Position numbers and translations under genes: made by a program
Assembly: GCA_030648695.1 (NCBI GenBank)
Contig: JAUSHG010000071.1
Location: 1 to 5,579, forward strand
DNA: 5,579 bases
Direction of reading: 5' to 3'
DNA from: a bacterium
Lineage (GTDB): Bacteria > Patescibacteriota > Minisyncoccia > Phycocordibacterales > UBA10002
The notes under the pieces: model-generated
Databases searched by the model: none
What the model was told of the DNA's origin: nothing
Seen by the model: only the letters and a program-made list of their open reading frames with translations
Shown here: piece by piece, positions 1 to 4,951 of the stretch
Layout: each line of letters begins with the position of its first letter
Position numbering within the stretch: the first letter of the stretch is position 1

Positions 1-2
1 GG

Positions 3-530
3 TCGCTTCAGGAAGAGTCCGAAACCTTTTCGGGGAAGATCTTGGAGGTAAATCCGGACGGCACCTACTCTTTGCAGACGCCGCTGAAGGTGATTATTTT
101 GCGGCCGGCGACAACAACCACGGTGCGCAAAGGAACGGTCTCACTTCCGTGGAATAAAATCATCAAAGGGGACTCTATTGTACTGGCCGACGGGGTTTAC
201 GATTATGTGAACAATACGCTCTCGGCCCAACAGGTGATGGTGTTTCAGTCAAAAACCCCATTTGCCGCCAAGAATTACGAGGGAGTGCTCAAGCAAGTGG
301 AGGGAACAGCGCTTCCCACCGCGCTTATTGTCACGGTAGGCGGAGCTGATTACCGCGTAGAGCTTTCTGCACAGAGTTCGGTGCTTAAAAAGAACAAGAC
401 GAAGGCGGAAATCCGGAGATTTATTGTCGGTGACAAAGTCAGATTTTACGGGCCGCTCCGCGAGGAGCCCTTTACCGTCCGCGACGAGCGTATTGTAGAC
501 GCAGAGGTAGTGCGCAACCTTAACTTGTAG
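3..530 (+). CDS. DUF5666-like beta-barrel repeat protein, C-terminal part (left-truncated)
   Basis: The frame is open to the left edge, so this is the 3' end of a longer gene. The TTG at 42 is an internal Leu codon in an open frame, not a convincing start. The 175 visible residues contain two copies of a beta-rich module. The first begins FSGKILEV near nt 27 and carries KGDSIVLADG. The second begins NYEGVLK near nt 273 and carries VGDKVRFYG. Each module runs from a G-x-(V/I) strand through a short turn and several alternating hydrophobic strands to a hydrophobic-GD-x-V-x-x-x-G motif and a closing strand with A-x-x-V. This is the layout of DUF5666-type domains, small OB-like barrels common in secreted or surface proteins of Patescibacteria and other bacteria. 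No catalytic residues are evident and the function is unknown. A signal peptide, if any, would lie upstream of the window. A terminator follows at 635-662. The coding call is strong; the family assignment is by pattern only. Confidence 0.7.
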   Translation, partial: SLQEESETFSGKILEVNPDGTYSLQTPLKVIILRPATTTTVRKGTVSLPWNKIIKGDSIVLADGVYDYVNNTLSAQQVMVFQSKTPFAAKNYEGVLKQVEGTALPTALIVTVGGADYRVELSAQSSVLKKNKTKAEIRRFIVGDKVRFYGPLREEPFTVRDERIVDAEVVRNLNL

Positions 531-550
531 ACACTTTTGACTTTTCATCG

Positions 551-573
551 TTAACGGTTAACAGTCAAGAGTT
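551..573 (-). repeat. GTTAAC-type repeat, copy A (inverted relative to copy B)
   Basis: The reverse complement of 551-573 matches 754-776 at 21 of 23 positions, including the shared core TTGACTGTTAAC. Copy A also sits inside its own imperfect inverted repeat: 533-542 (ACTTTTGACT) pairs with 563-572 (AGTCAAGAGT) with one mismatch. It begins just after the stop codon of the upstream gene. It looks like one copy of a dispersed palindromic repeat; a role as the first 3' hairpin of the upstream transcript is possible. Confidence 0.65.
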
Positions 574-588
574 TAAAATTCTCGTTTT

Positions 589-604
589 CTCCTCCGTGGA
601 GGAG
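589..604. repeat. GC-rich hairpin CTCCTCC/GGAGGAG
   Basis: CTCCTCC (589-595) is the exact complement of GGAGGAG (598-604), separated by two bases, so a 6-bp stem with a 4-nt loop forms on opening the innermost pair. It includes both an SD-like GGAGG and its complement. No plausible start codon for a supported ORF follows at the right distance. It is probably a structural or repeat element in the 3' untranslated region of the upstream gene. Confidence 0.5.
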
Positions 605-634
605 CTGTTTCATGGGGCGTTTTCTGTGTTACAT

Positions 635-662
635 GGGGAGGACTCTTGTCGCCCCCTTTTTT
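635..662 (+). terminator. Rho-independent terminator of the upstream gene
   Basis: GGGG (635-638) and GAC (641-643) pair with CCCC (652-655) and GTC (648-650) around a TCTT loop, with a small internal mismatch at 639-640/651. The stem is followed by C and six T (657-662). A wider alternative stem pairs GGGGCG (614-619) with CGCCCC (650-655) and ends at the same T-run. It lies about 100 nt after the stop codon at 530 and before the nrdA promoter, which fits the end of the preceding transcript. Confidence 0.6.
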
Positions 663-717
663 CTATGACCTGCTCTCTTATCCCCACGTTTTTTACAGAT
701 TTTGAAAAAAGCTCCCG

Positions 718-726
718 TGCTACAAT
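718..726 (+). promoter_or_regulatory. Extended -10 promoter for nrdA
   Basis: TG-C-TACAAT (718-726) matches an extended -10 element: a TG dinucleotide one base before a hexamer that is 5/6 to TATAAT. The nearest -35-like hexamers are badly spaced (TTGAAA at 702-707, 13 nt; TTTACA at 692-697, 23 nt), so this would depend on the extended -10. Transcription would start near 733, giving a leader of about 70 nt that includes the palindrome at 747-795. It is the best promoter candidate between the terminator and nrdA. Confidence 0.5.
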
Positions 727-746
727 GGGCAATACGAGACAATTTT

Positions 747-795
747 AACCATTAACTTTTGACTGTTAACAGTTAAGAGTCAGAAGTTAATAGTT
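747..795. repeat. Imperfect 49-nt palindrome in the nrdA leader (GTTAAC repeat, copy B)
   Basis: The segment is symmetrical about position 771. The perfect inner core is ACTGTTAACAGT at 762-773 when read as its own local dyad. In the longer dyad, 751-758 (ATTAACTT) is the exact complement of 784-791 (AAGTTAAT), and 747-749 pairs with 793-795. Scattered mismatches break the arms. The right arm ends 9 nt before the nrdA ATG at 805, so the folded RNA would sit where a ribosome normally docks. Part of it (754-776) repeats 551-573 in inverted orientation. It may be a dispersed repeat, a leader hairpin, or a dyad-symmetric protein site. It does not resemble the NrdR box as I know it. Confidence 0.65.
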
Positions 796-804
796 GTGTG
801 AACT

Positions 805-3603
805 ATGGAAATATTTATCACCAAACGAGACGGTACGCGGGAGCCCTTCAATGCGGACCGCATCAACCGCTCTATTGAACGCGCCTGCCGAGGGCTCTCT
901 GACCCTATTTCTATGGTGACCCAGATTGCCACGGAGACGCGGCTTACACTCTATGACGGCATTACGACCGAAGAGATGGACCAGGCGACCATCAATGCCT
1001 CCATCCAGAACGTCAAAGAAGATATTGAATACGACAAAGTAGCCACGCGCCTGCTTCTCAAAACCGTGTACCGCCGCGTAGTCGGGGAGTTTGAGAACAG
1101 CTCTGACCAGCTCCAAGATATGCACCGTGCCGCCTTCATTCGCTACATTGAGAGCGGTGTTGCCGAGGGTTTGCTTGATGCGCGCATGAAGGAGAAATTT
1201 GACCTGACGGTGTTAAGCTTGGCCCTTGATATTGAGCGTGATGAGCTGTTCCAGTACGCCGGACTTTCTTCGCTCCTCAACCGCTATGCGGTGAAGGACG
1301 GAGCGGGCATGCCGCGCGAGACACCGCAGTTTTTCTTCATGCGCATCGCCATGGGCCTTTCCTATAACGAGAGTAAGCCGACCGAGTGGGCGAAAAAATT
1401 CTACGACAAGATGTCGCGGCTGGAATACATTGCCGGCGGCTCCACCAACATTCATGCAGGCACCCCCCGTCCCGCGCTTTCCAACTGTTTTCTTCTGGAA
1501 GTGCATGATGACATAGAGCATATTGCCAAGTCCGTGGCGGATGTCATCAAGCTCTCCAAGGCCTCCGGCGGCATTGGCGCTTCTATCACGAAATTGCGTG
1601 CCGCAGGCAGTCCGCTTTCTTCCAATAATACGACAAGTAGCGGCCCGACTCCGTTTGCGAAAATTATTGACACCGCGATTCGCGCGGTCCAGCGAGGCGG
1701 CAAGAAAAAGGGAGCGCTCTGTTTCTATATGGAGAACTGGCATCTGGATTTTCCGGAATTTCTGGACTGGAAGCACAATGCCGGAGACGATTATCTGCGC
1801 ATGCGCACCGCAAACACGGCGGTGTTTCTCTCGGATGAATTCATGCGCCGGGTACTCACGGGCGGGGACTGGTATTTGTTTGACCCCAAGGAAACGCCGG
1901 ATTTAAACGAGCTCTACGGCCGCGCGTTTGCCGCGCGCTACCACGAGTACTGCCGGAAGGCCGAGGAGGGGAAACTGCGCATTTTCAAAAAAGTGCCCGC
2001 ACGCGAGCAGTTCCGCCAGATTTTGGTGTCGCTCCAGACGACCTCGCACCCGTGGCTCACGTGGAAAGACCCGATTAACCTGCGCGCCTTAAACAACAAT
2101 ACCGGCACGATTCACATGAGTAACCTCTGCACCGAAATCTGCCTTCCGCAGGACAAGCAGAATATCGCGGTCTGCAATTTGGCATCCATCAATCTCGCGG
2201 CGCACGTGCACAACAAGGAAATAAACTGGGTGCGGCTTGAAGGAAGCGTGCGTTTTGCCGTCCGCCAGCTTGATAACCTCATTGATATCAATGTGCTTCC
2301 GGTTCCCGAGGCGGTGCGGTCCGATAAGGAGAACCGCGCCATCGGCCTCGGGGTCATGGGCTTTACCGATACGTTGGAAAAACTCGGCATGGCCTACAGC
2401 ACCGAGCACTCCGCAGATTTTGCGGACCGGATTTTTGAATTCATTAGCTACATGGCGATAGATGAAAGCGCGAATTTGGCGGAGGAGCGCGGTGCGTACG
2501 CGCACTTCCACGGCTCGCGCTGGTCGGAGGGAATGGTTCCCTGCGACACACTGCTCACGCTTGAACAGGACCGCGAGATGCCGCTTTCCGTTGCCAAAGA
2601 AAGTCGGCATCGCGGCCTCAATTGGGATTTGCTTCGCGAGAAGGTGAAGCGCGGCATACGGAATGCCACTCTTATGGCGGTAGCGCCGAATGCAAACATC
2701 GGATTGGTCGCGGGCACCACACCGGGGATTGACCCGCGGTTTGCGCAGATGTTTTCGCGCAACAAAATTTCCGGAAAGTATCTGGATATCAATCACAACC
2801 TGGTGCTTGATTTGAAAAATATGGGGCTGTGGGAGAAAGTGAAGGAGCGCATTATTGAAATGCAGGGCGATATTTCCGATATTCCCGAAATTCCGGAGCA
2901 CATCAAAAATATTTACAAAACATCATTTATGACTTCGCCATACGCGTTTATTGAAGTTGCGGCGCGCGCACAGAAGTGGGTAGACCAGGCGCTCTCGCGC
3001 AATATGTATCTTGAAACGCGGGATATTGACGAAACCATGAAGATTTACACGACCGCATGGGAGAAGGGGGTCAAGACCACGTACTATCTCCACATGAAGC
3101 CGAGGCACACGGCGGAGCAAAGCACGGTGCGGGTAAATAAGTCGGAAAAAATGGGCAGAAAAGGTTTTGCCGCGATTGCACGGCAGGAGGCGCCGGCTGT
3201 GTTTGGCGGCATTTCCACACTTCAGCCGCCGCTAATCCCCCTTACTAAAGGGGGTCAGGGGGTTGTTGTTACGAAAGGGGGCGAGGGGGTTGTTCCGGTT
3301 GCGCTACAGGGTCAGGGGGTTGTTTCAGAGATGAACATGTCAGCTCCGGCCCCCACATTTTCTTTTTCTGCCTCCCCTCCTTTCCAAGGAGGGGATAGAG
3401 GGGTGGTGGGAGCAGCAGAACAAACGTCTTCCGTTTTACCGTCAGCCGCTTCGGTGTCAATGGGAGCAAGCGCTCCCACGTCAGGTGGATTTGCTTCCGT
3501 GTCACACAAGCCGCAACTTACCGTAGATGAGATTTTGGCGATGGGTGCGCAGGCAGGCCCCGAAGACCCGCAGGATGGACTTATCTGTGATTCGTGCCAA
3601 TAA
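805..3603 (+). CDS. nrdA: Ribonucleoside-diphosphate reductase alpha (large) subunit, class I
   Basis: Cytosolic catalytic subunit of ribonucleotide reductase: it binds the NDP substrate, makes the transient thiyl radical and reduces the ribose 2'-OH. It is 932 residues long, longer than the usual 750-850. Residues 1-95 form an ATP cone (starts MEIFITKRDGTREPF), the dATP/ATP activity switch. The core has SNCFL with C228 (E. coli C225 equivalent), the Gly-rich loop near 251-269, NLCTEI with N440, catalytic C442 and E444, C457 in AVCNLASINL (C462 equivalent), the phosphate-binding stretch near 626-644, and the Y760-Y761 radical-transfer pair. The C-terminus is CDSCQ, with the reductant pair C928/C931. 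Residues about 785-905 are an abnormally long Gly/Pro/Ser/Val-rich linker that includes translated palindromic repeats. The ATG at 805 is chosen because it begins exactly at the ATP cone; no Shine-Dalgarno is seen. Its partner nrdB starts 142 nt downstream. The YY pair, CxxC tail and adjacent beta gene exclude a B12-dependent class II enzyme. Confidence 0.97.
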   Translation: MEIFITKRDGTREPFNADRINRSIERACRGLSDPISMVTQIATETRLTLYDGITTEEMDQATINASIQNVKEDIEYDKVATRLLLKTVYRRVVGEFENSSDQLQDMHRAAFIRYIESGVAEGLLDARMKEKFDLTVLSLALDIERDELFQYAGLSSLLNRYAVKDGAGMPRETPQFFFMRIAMGLSYNESKPTEWAKKFYDKMSRLEYIAGGSTNIHAGTPRPALSNCFLLEVHDDIEHIAKSVADVIKLSKASGGIGASITKLRAAGSPLSSNNTTSSGPTPFAKIIDTAIRAVQRGGKKKGALCFYMENWHLDFPEFLDWKHNAGDDYLRMRTANTAVFLSDEFMRRVLTGGDWYLFDPKETPDLNELYGRAFAARYHEYCRKAEEGKLRIFKKVPAREQFRQILVSLQTTSHPWLTWKDPINLRALNNNTGTIHMSNLCTEICLPQDKQNIAVCNLASINLAAHVHNKEINWVRLEGSVRFAVRQLDNLIDINVLPVPEAVRSDKENRAIGLGVMGFTDTLEKLGMAYSTEHSADFADRIFEFISYMAIDESANLAEERGAYAHFHGSRWSEGMVPCDTLLTLEQDREMPLSVAKESRHRGLNWDLLREKVKRGIRNATLMAVAPNANIGLVAGTTPGIDPRFAQMFSRNKISGKYLDINHNLVLDLKNMGLWEKVKERIIEMQGDISDIPEIPEHIKNIYKTSFMTSPYAFIEVAARAQKWVDQALSRNMYLETRDIDETMKIYTTAWEKGVKTTYYLHMKPRHTAEQSTVRVNKSEKMGRKGFAAIARQEAPAVFGGISTLQPPLIPLTKGGQGVVVTKGGEGVVPVALQGQGVVSEMNMSAPAPTFSFSASPPFQGGDRGVVGAAEQTSSVLPSAASVSMGASAPTSGGFASVSHKPQLTVDEILAMGAQAGPEDPQDGLICDSCQ
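3232..3324 (+). repeat. In-frame G-rich palindromic repeat cluster inside nrdA
   Basis: CCCCCTT (3237-3243) and AAGGGGG (3248-3254) form a perfect 7-bp stem with an ACTA loop. The 11-mer AGGGGGTTGTT occurs three times, at 3257-3267, 3284-3294 and 3314-3324, at steps of 27 and 30 nt, both multiples of three. It is read in frame as IPLTKGGQGVV, TKGGEGVV and LQGQGVV. This looks like a dispersed non-coding repeat that inserted, partly duplicated, and was absorbed into the NrdA linker (residues about 810-840). Confidence 0.8.
3371..3409 (+). repeat. Second in-frame palindromic repeat (CCCCTCCTT/AAGGAGGGG) in nrdA
   Basis: CCCCTCCTT (3374-3382) is the exact complement of AAGGAGGGG (3386-3394), with a TCC loop, followed by a G-rich flank to 3409. 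It is translated as SPPFQGGDRGVVG (residues about 857-869). The base pattern is related to, but distinct from, the repeat at 3232-3324: a palindrome followed by a G-rich tail ending in GGTGGT or GGTTGTT. It lies in the C-terminal linker of NrdA and keeps the frame open. Confidence 0.75.
3461..3478. repeat. Third in-frame palindrome (TGGGAGC/GCTCCCA) in nrdA
   Basis: TGGGAGC (3461-3467) and GCTCCCA (3472-3478) form a perfect 7-bp stem with a 4-nt AAGC loop. It is translated as part of SMGASAPT (residues about 885-892) in the NrdA linker, upstream of the conserved tail that ends in CDSCQ. Short palindromes of this form are typical dispersed repeats. This is the third, sequence-distinct palindrome within 250 nt of the same gene. 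Confidence 0.6.
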
Positions 3604-3623
3604 AAAGAGGTTAAGGTTATGAT

Positions 3624-3707
3624 GCCGGAATGGGTTAGGTCTTGGGGTTAAGACATCTTGACCCTAACCTTTAAACCAATCTGGTTTCCTAACCCTAACC
3701 ATTCGGC
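3624..3707. repeat. Nested inverted repeats between nrdA and nrdB
   Basis: The outer arms are GCCGGAATGG (3624-3633) and CCATTCGGC (3699-3707), complementary apart from one extra base. GGGTTAGG (3632-3639) is an exact complement of CCTAACCC (3688-3695). An inner hairpin pairs GGGTTAAGA (3645-3653) with TCTTGACCC (3656-3664), with one G-T wobble, and can extend outward through AGGT (3637-3640) and ACCT (3667-3670). There is no T-run after it, so it is not a standard intrinsic terminator. It fills most of the 142-nt gap and could be a dispersed repeat, an mRNA-stabilising structure at the nrdA 3' end, or an attenuator. Confidence 0.65.
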
Positions 3708-3736
3708 TTGCTTCATCTTTTTATTTCAATTATTAT
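3708..3736 (+). promoter_or_regulatory. Possible near-leaderless promoter for nrdB
   Basis: TATTAT (3731-3736) is 5/6 to the -10 consensus, with a weak TTGCTT (3708-3713) 17 nt upstream. The expected start of transcription is about 3743, only three bases before the ATG at 3746, so the mRNA would be almost leaderless. This would account for the lack of any Shine-Dalgarno sequence. The region is AT-rich, so a chance match is possible, and nrdB may also be read from the nrdA promoter. Confidence 0.4.
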
Positions 3737-3745
3737 TACCGAACT

Positions 3746-4774
3746 ATGGCTCTCATCGGCAAAGCAGAACCCAGTGACATGAATCTCCACCCCATACGCT
3801 ACCAGTGGGCGTATGATTTGTATCAGCAGGCGGTGCGCAACACGTGGTTTCCGCACGAAATCGCGCTCAAAGAGGATTTGGAGGACTGGAAAAAGATGAC
3901 CAATGATGAGCGTCATGCGGTCATGTTTCTCATGGCCTTTTTCAATCCGGCGGAATTAATCGTGAACCGCTCCATCGCACTCGGCATGTATCCGTATCTC
4001 AAGGCGCCGGAAGCACACCTCTATCTTGCCAAGCAAATGTGGGAGGAAGCGAACCACTGCGTTGCCTTTGAGTATGTACTGCAGACCTTTCCGCTTGACC
4101 GCGAGAAGGTGTTCACTATTCATTTGGAAATGCCGTCCATGAAGGCAAAAGAGGAGTACATTTTGAAATACTTGCGCCGCATGACGGAAATGATTCTGCC
4201 GATTGAAACGGTTGAAGGCAAAAAGGACTTCATTCGCAATCTCGTGGCCACGAACATTGTGATGGAAGGTATCTGGTTTTATTCGGGATTTATGGTCGCC
4301 CTTTCGTTTCGCCAGCGCAATCAACTGCGGAACTTTGGCAGTATGATTAACTGGGTGATTCGCGACGAATCATTGCATTTGAAATTCGGCATCAATCTGG
4401 TGCACACGGCGCTTGAGGAAAATCCGGAACTGCTCACACCGGAATTTGCCAATGAAATCCGCGACATTGTTGTGGAAGGAGTGGACTTGGAAACCGCCTA
4501 CAACAAGGATTTGTTCCCGCGCGGGATTCTCGGACTCAATGCCGACTATGTGAATCAATATGTGCAATACGTCACCGACAGGCGGCTTGAAGAACTGGGG
4601 TTGCCCAAGCACTACAATGTGAAAAATCCGGCCAAATGGATGAGCACGGCAACGGATGTCTTTGAACTCGTGAACTTCTTTGAGGCGCAGAACACTTCTT
4701 ACGAAGTGGACGGCCATGCCAGCACTGCTACAAAGACAGTGCCGGTTGAAGCCGTAAAAGAACCCGCAGAGTAA
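3746..4774 (+). CDS. nrdB: Ribonucleoside-diphosphate reductase beta (R2) subunit, class Ic-like
   Basis: Radical-generating subunit that partners NrdA: a helical ferritin-like protein with a dinuclear metal site. It has 342 residues, normal for the family. The ligands are all visible: E70 (AELIV), E101 and H104 (EANH), E174 (IVMEGIWFY), and E208 and H211 (RDESLHL). The first ligand is Glu, not the usual Asp: E70 to E101 is 31 residues, the same spacing as D84 to E115 in E. coli. The residue four after H104, where E. coli has radical Y122, is F108. Glu plus Phe is the class Ic signature known from Chlamydia trachomatis, where a Mn(IV)/Fe(III) cofactor replaces the tyrosyl radical. W34 may correspond to E. 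coli W48, and Y319 in the flexible tail to Y356. The ATG at 3746 has no Shine-Dalgarno; it shares GAACTATGG with the nrdA start. R2lox oxidases also have a first Glu, but the crosslinking Tyr is absent (T169) and nrdA is adjacent. Confidence 0.96.
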   Translation: MALIGKAEPSDMNLHPIRYQWAYDLYQQAVRNTWFPHEIALKEDLEDWKKMTNDERHAVMFLMAFFNPAELIVNRSIALGMYPYLKAPEAHLYLAKQMWEEANHCVAFEYVLQTFPLDREKVFTIHLEMPSMKAKEEYILKYLRRMTEMILPIETVEGKKDFIRNLVATNIVMEGIWFYSGFMVALSFRQRNQLRNFGSMINWVIRDESLHLKFGINLVHTALEENPELLTPEFANEIRDIVVEGVDLETAYNKDLFPRGILGLNADYVNQYVQYVTDRRLEELGLPKHYNVKNPAKWMSTATDVFELVNFFEAQNTSYEVDGHASTATKTVPVEAVKEPAE

Positions 4775-4790
4775 TTGACAGGATTATTCC

Positions 4791-4820
4791 TGTCATCCCT
4801 GCGAAAGCAGGGACCCAGTC
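4791..4820. repeat. Dispersed-type palindromic repeat (TCCCTGC-GAAA-GCAGGGA)
   Basis: TCCCTGC (4796-4802) and GCAGGGA (4807-4813) form a perfect 7-bp stem with a GAAA tetraloop, flanked by TGTCA on the left and CCCAGTC on the right. This form (GTCAT, then a GC palindrome with a GAAA loop, then CCAGTC) is a repeat type seen scattered in many bacterial genomes and recalls Neisseria dRS3-like elements. It lies 16 nt after the nrdB stop codon and may also act as a 3' stabilising hairpin. Confidence 0.7.
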
Positions 4821-4821
4821 A

Positions 4822-4855
4822 AACGGCTAAACGGCTAAACGCGCGTTTAGCCGTT
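4822..4855. repeat. Perfect 26-bp palindrome with a tandem 8-mer
   Basis: Bases 4830-4855 equal their own reverse complement without a mismatch, with the centre in the GCGC at 4841-4844. The left arm starts with AACGGCTA, which is also present immediately upstream at 4822-4829, giving a tandem duplication. The RNA would form a strong hairpin, and as DNA it could be a dyad-symmetric protein site. It is followed at once by the terminator hairpin at 4857-4882. Confidence 0.8.
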
Positions 4856-4856
4856 C

Positions 4857-4882
4857 AAAGACCCTGTGTATAAGGGTTTTTT
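4857..4882 (+). terminator. Rho-independent terminator after nrdB
   Basis: AAAGACCCT (4857-4865) pairs with AGGGTTTTT (4873-4881), with one G-T pair and a 7-nt loop, and ends in six T (4877-4882). The GC core is short (ACCCT/AGGGT), but the A-rich left arm and T-run form a typical terminator. The perfect palindrome directly upstream may strengthen it. It would end nrdB transcripts before the promoter at 4886. Confidence 0.55.
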
Positions 4883-4885
4883 GAG

Positions 4886-4914
4886 TTGACAAAATTGGTC
4901 TATAAGCCCAGTAT
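4886..4914 (+). promoter_or_regulatory. Sigma70-type promoter for the purO-like gene
   Basis: TTGACA (4886-4891) is a perfect -35 hexamer. With a 17-nt spacer the -10 hexamer is CAGTAT (4909-4914), only 3/6 to consensus. The expected start near 4921 leaves a leader of about 31 nt containing the Shine-Dalgarno at 4940-4944. Its place between a terminator and a new gene supports it; the poor -10 limits confidence. Confidence 0.45.
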
Positions 4915-4939
4915 GGCCGCAGGCAATGACGCCTTGAGA

Positions 4940-4944
4940 AAGGA
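4940..4944 (+). promoter_or_regulatory. Shine-Dalgarno that decides the purO start
   Basis: AAGGA lies 7 nt before the ATG at 4952. An in-frame ATG at 4913 would add 13 residues but has no Shine-Dalgarno and overlaps the predicted -10. From the ATG at 4952, 17 residues precede NPYPGRG, as is usual in the family, so 4952 is preferred. The nrd genes in the same window lack such a site. Confidence 0.7.
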
Positions 4945-4951
4945 AAACGGA

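Noticed and set aside
42..530. Complete gene starting at TTG 42
   Set aside because: The frame is open upstream to the window edge and the strand beginning FSGKILEV belongs to the first beta module, so the real start lies outside the window.
2089..2901. 270-codon minus-strand ORF inside nrdA, and other long antisense ORFs (e.g. 1213-1776, 3956-4324)
   Set aside because: They lie fully within strongly conserved nrdA/nrdB coding sequence on the other strand, show no recognisable domain and are explained by codon-bias shadows.
3237..3324. CRISPR-like array
   Set aside because: The repeats are only about 11 nt, have no unique spacers of regular length, lie in an open coding frame and have no cas gene nearby.
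3269..3509. Two minus-strand ORFs over the nrdA linker
   Set aside because: The segment is G-rich and palindromic, so several frames stay open by composition. The + frame continues into the conserved CDSCQ tail, which shows which frame is real.
805..3603. B12-dependent class II reductase, or an intein or frameshift in the long nrdA
   Set aside because: The YY pair, CxxC tail and neighbouring nrdB show class I. The extra length is low-complexity linker without intein motifs, and the frame is intact from ATP cone to tail.
3632..3700. Telomere-like TTAGGG/CCCTAA repeats
   Set aside because: Only two or three imperfect units occur and they are arms of an inverted repeat between two genes, not a terminal array.
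3746..4774. R2lox ligand-binding oxidase instead of NrdB
   Set aside because: The crosslinking Tyr five residues before the third Glu ligand is missing (T169), the C-terminal tail has a Tyr as in R2, and nrdA is adjacent.
4913..4951. Upstream in-frame ATG of the purO-like gene at 4913
   Set aside because: It has no Shine-Dalgarno, overlaps the predicted -10 and would add residues before the usual family N-terminus; ATG 4952 has AAGGA at good spacing.
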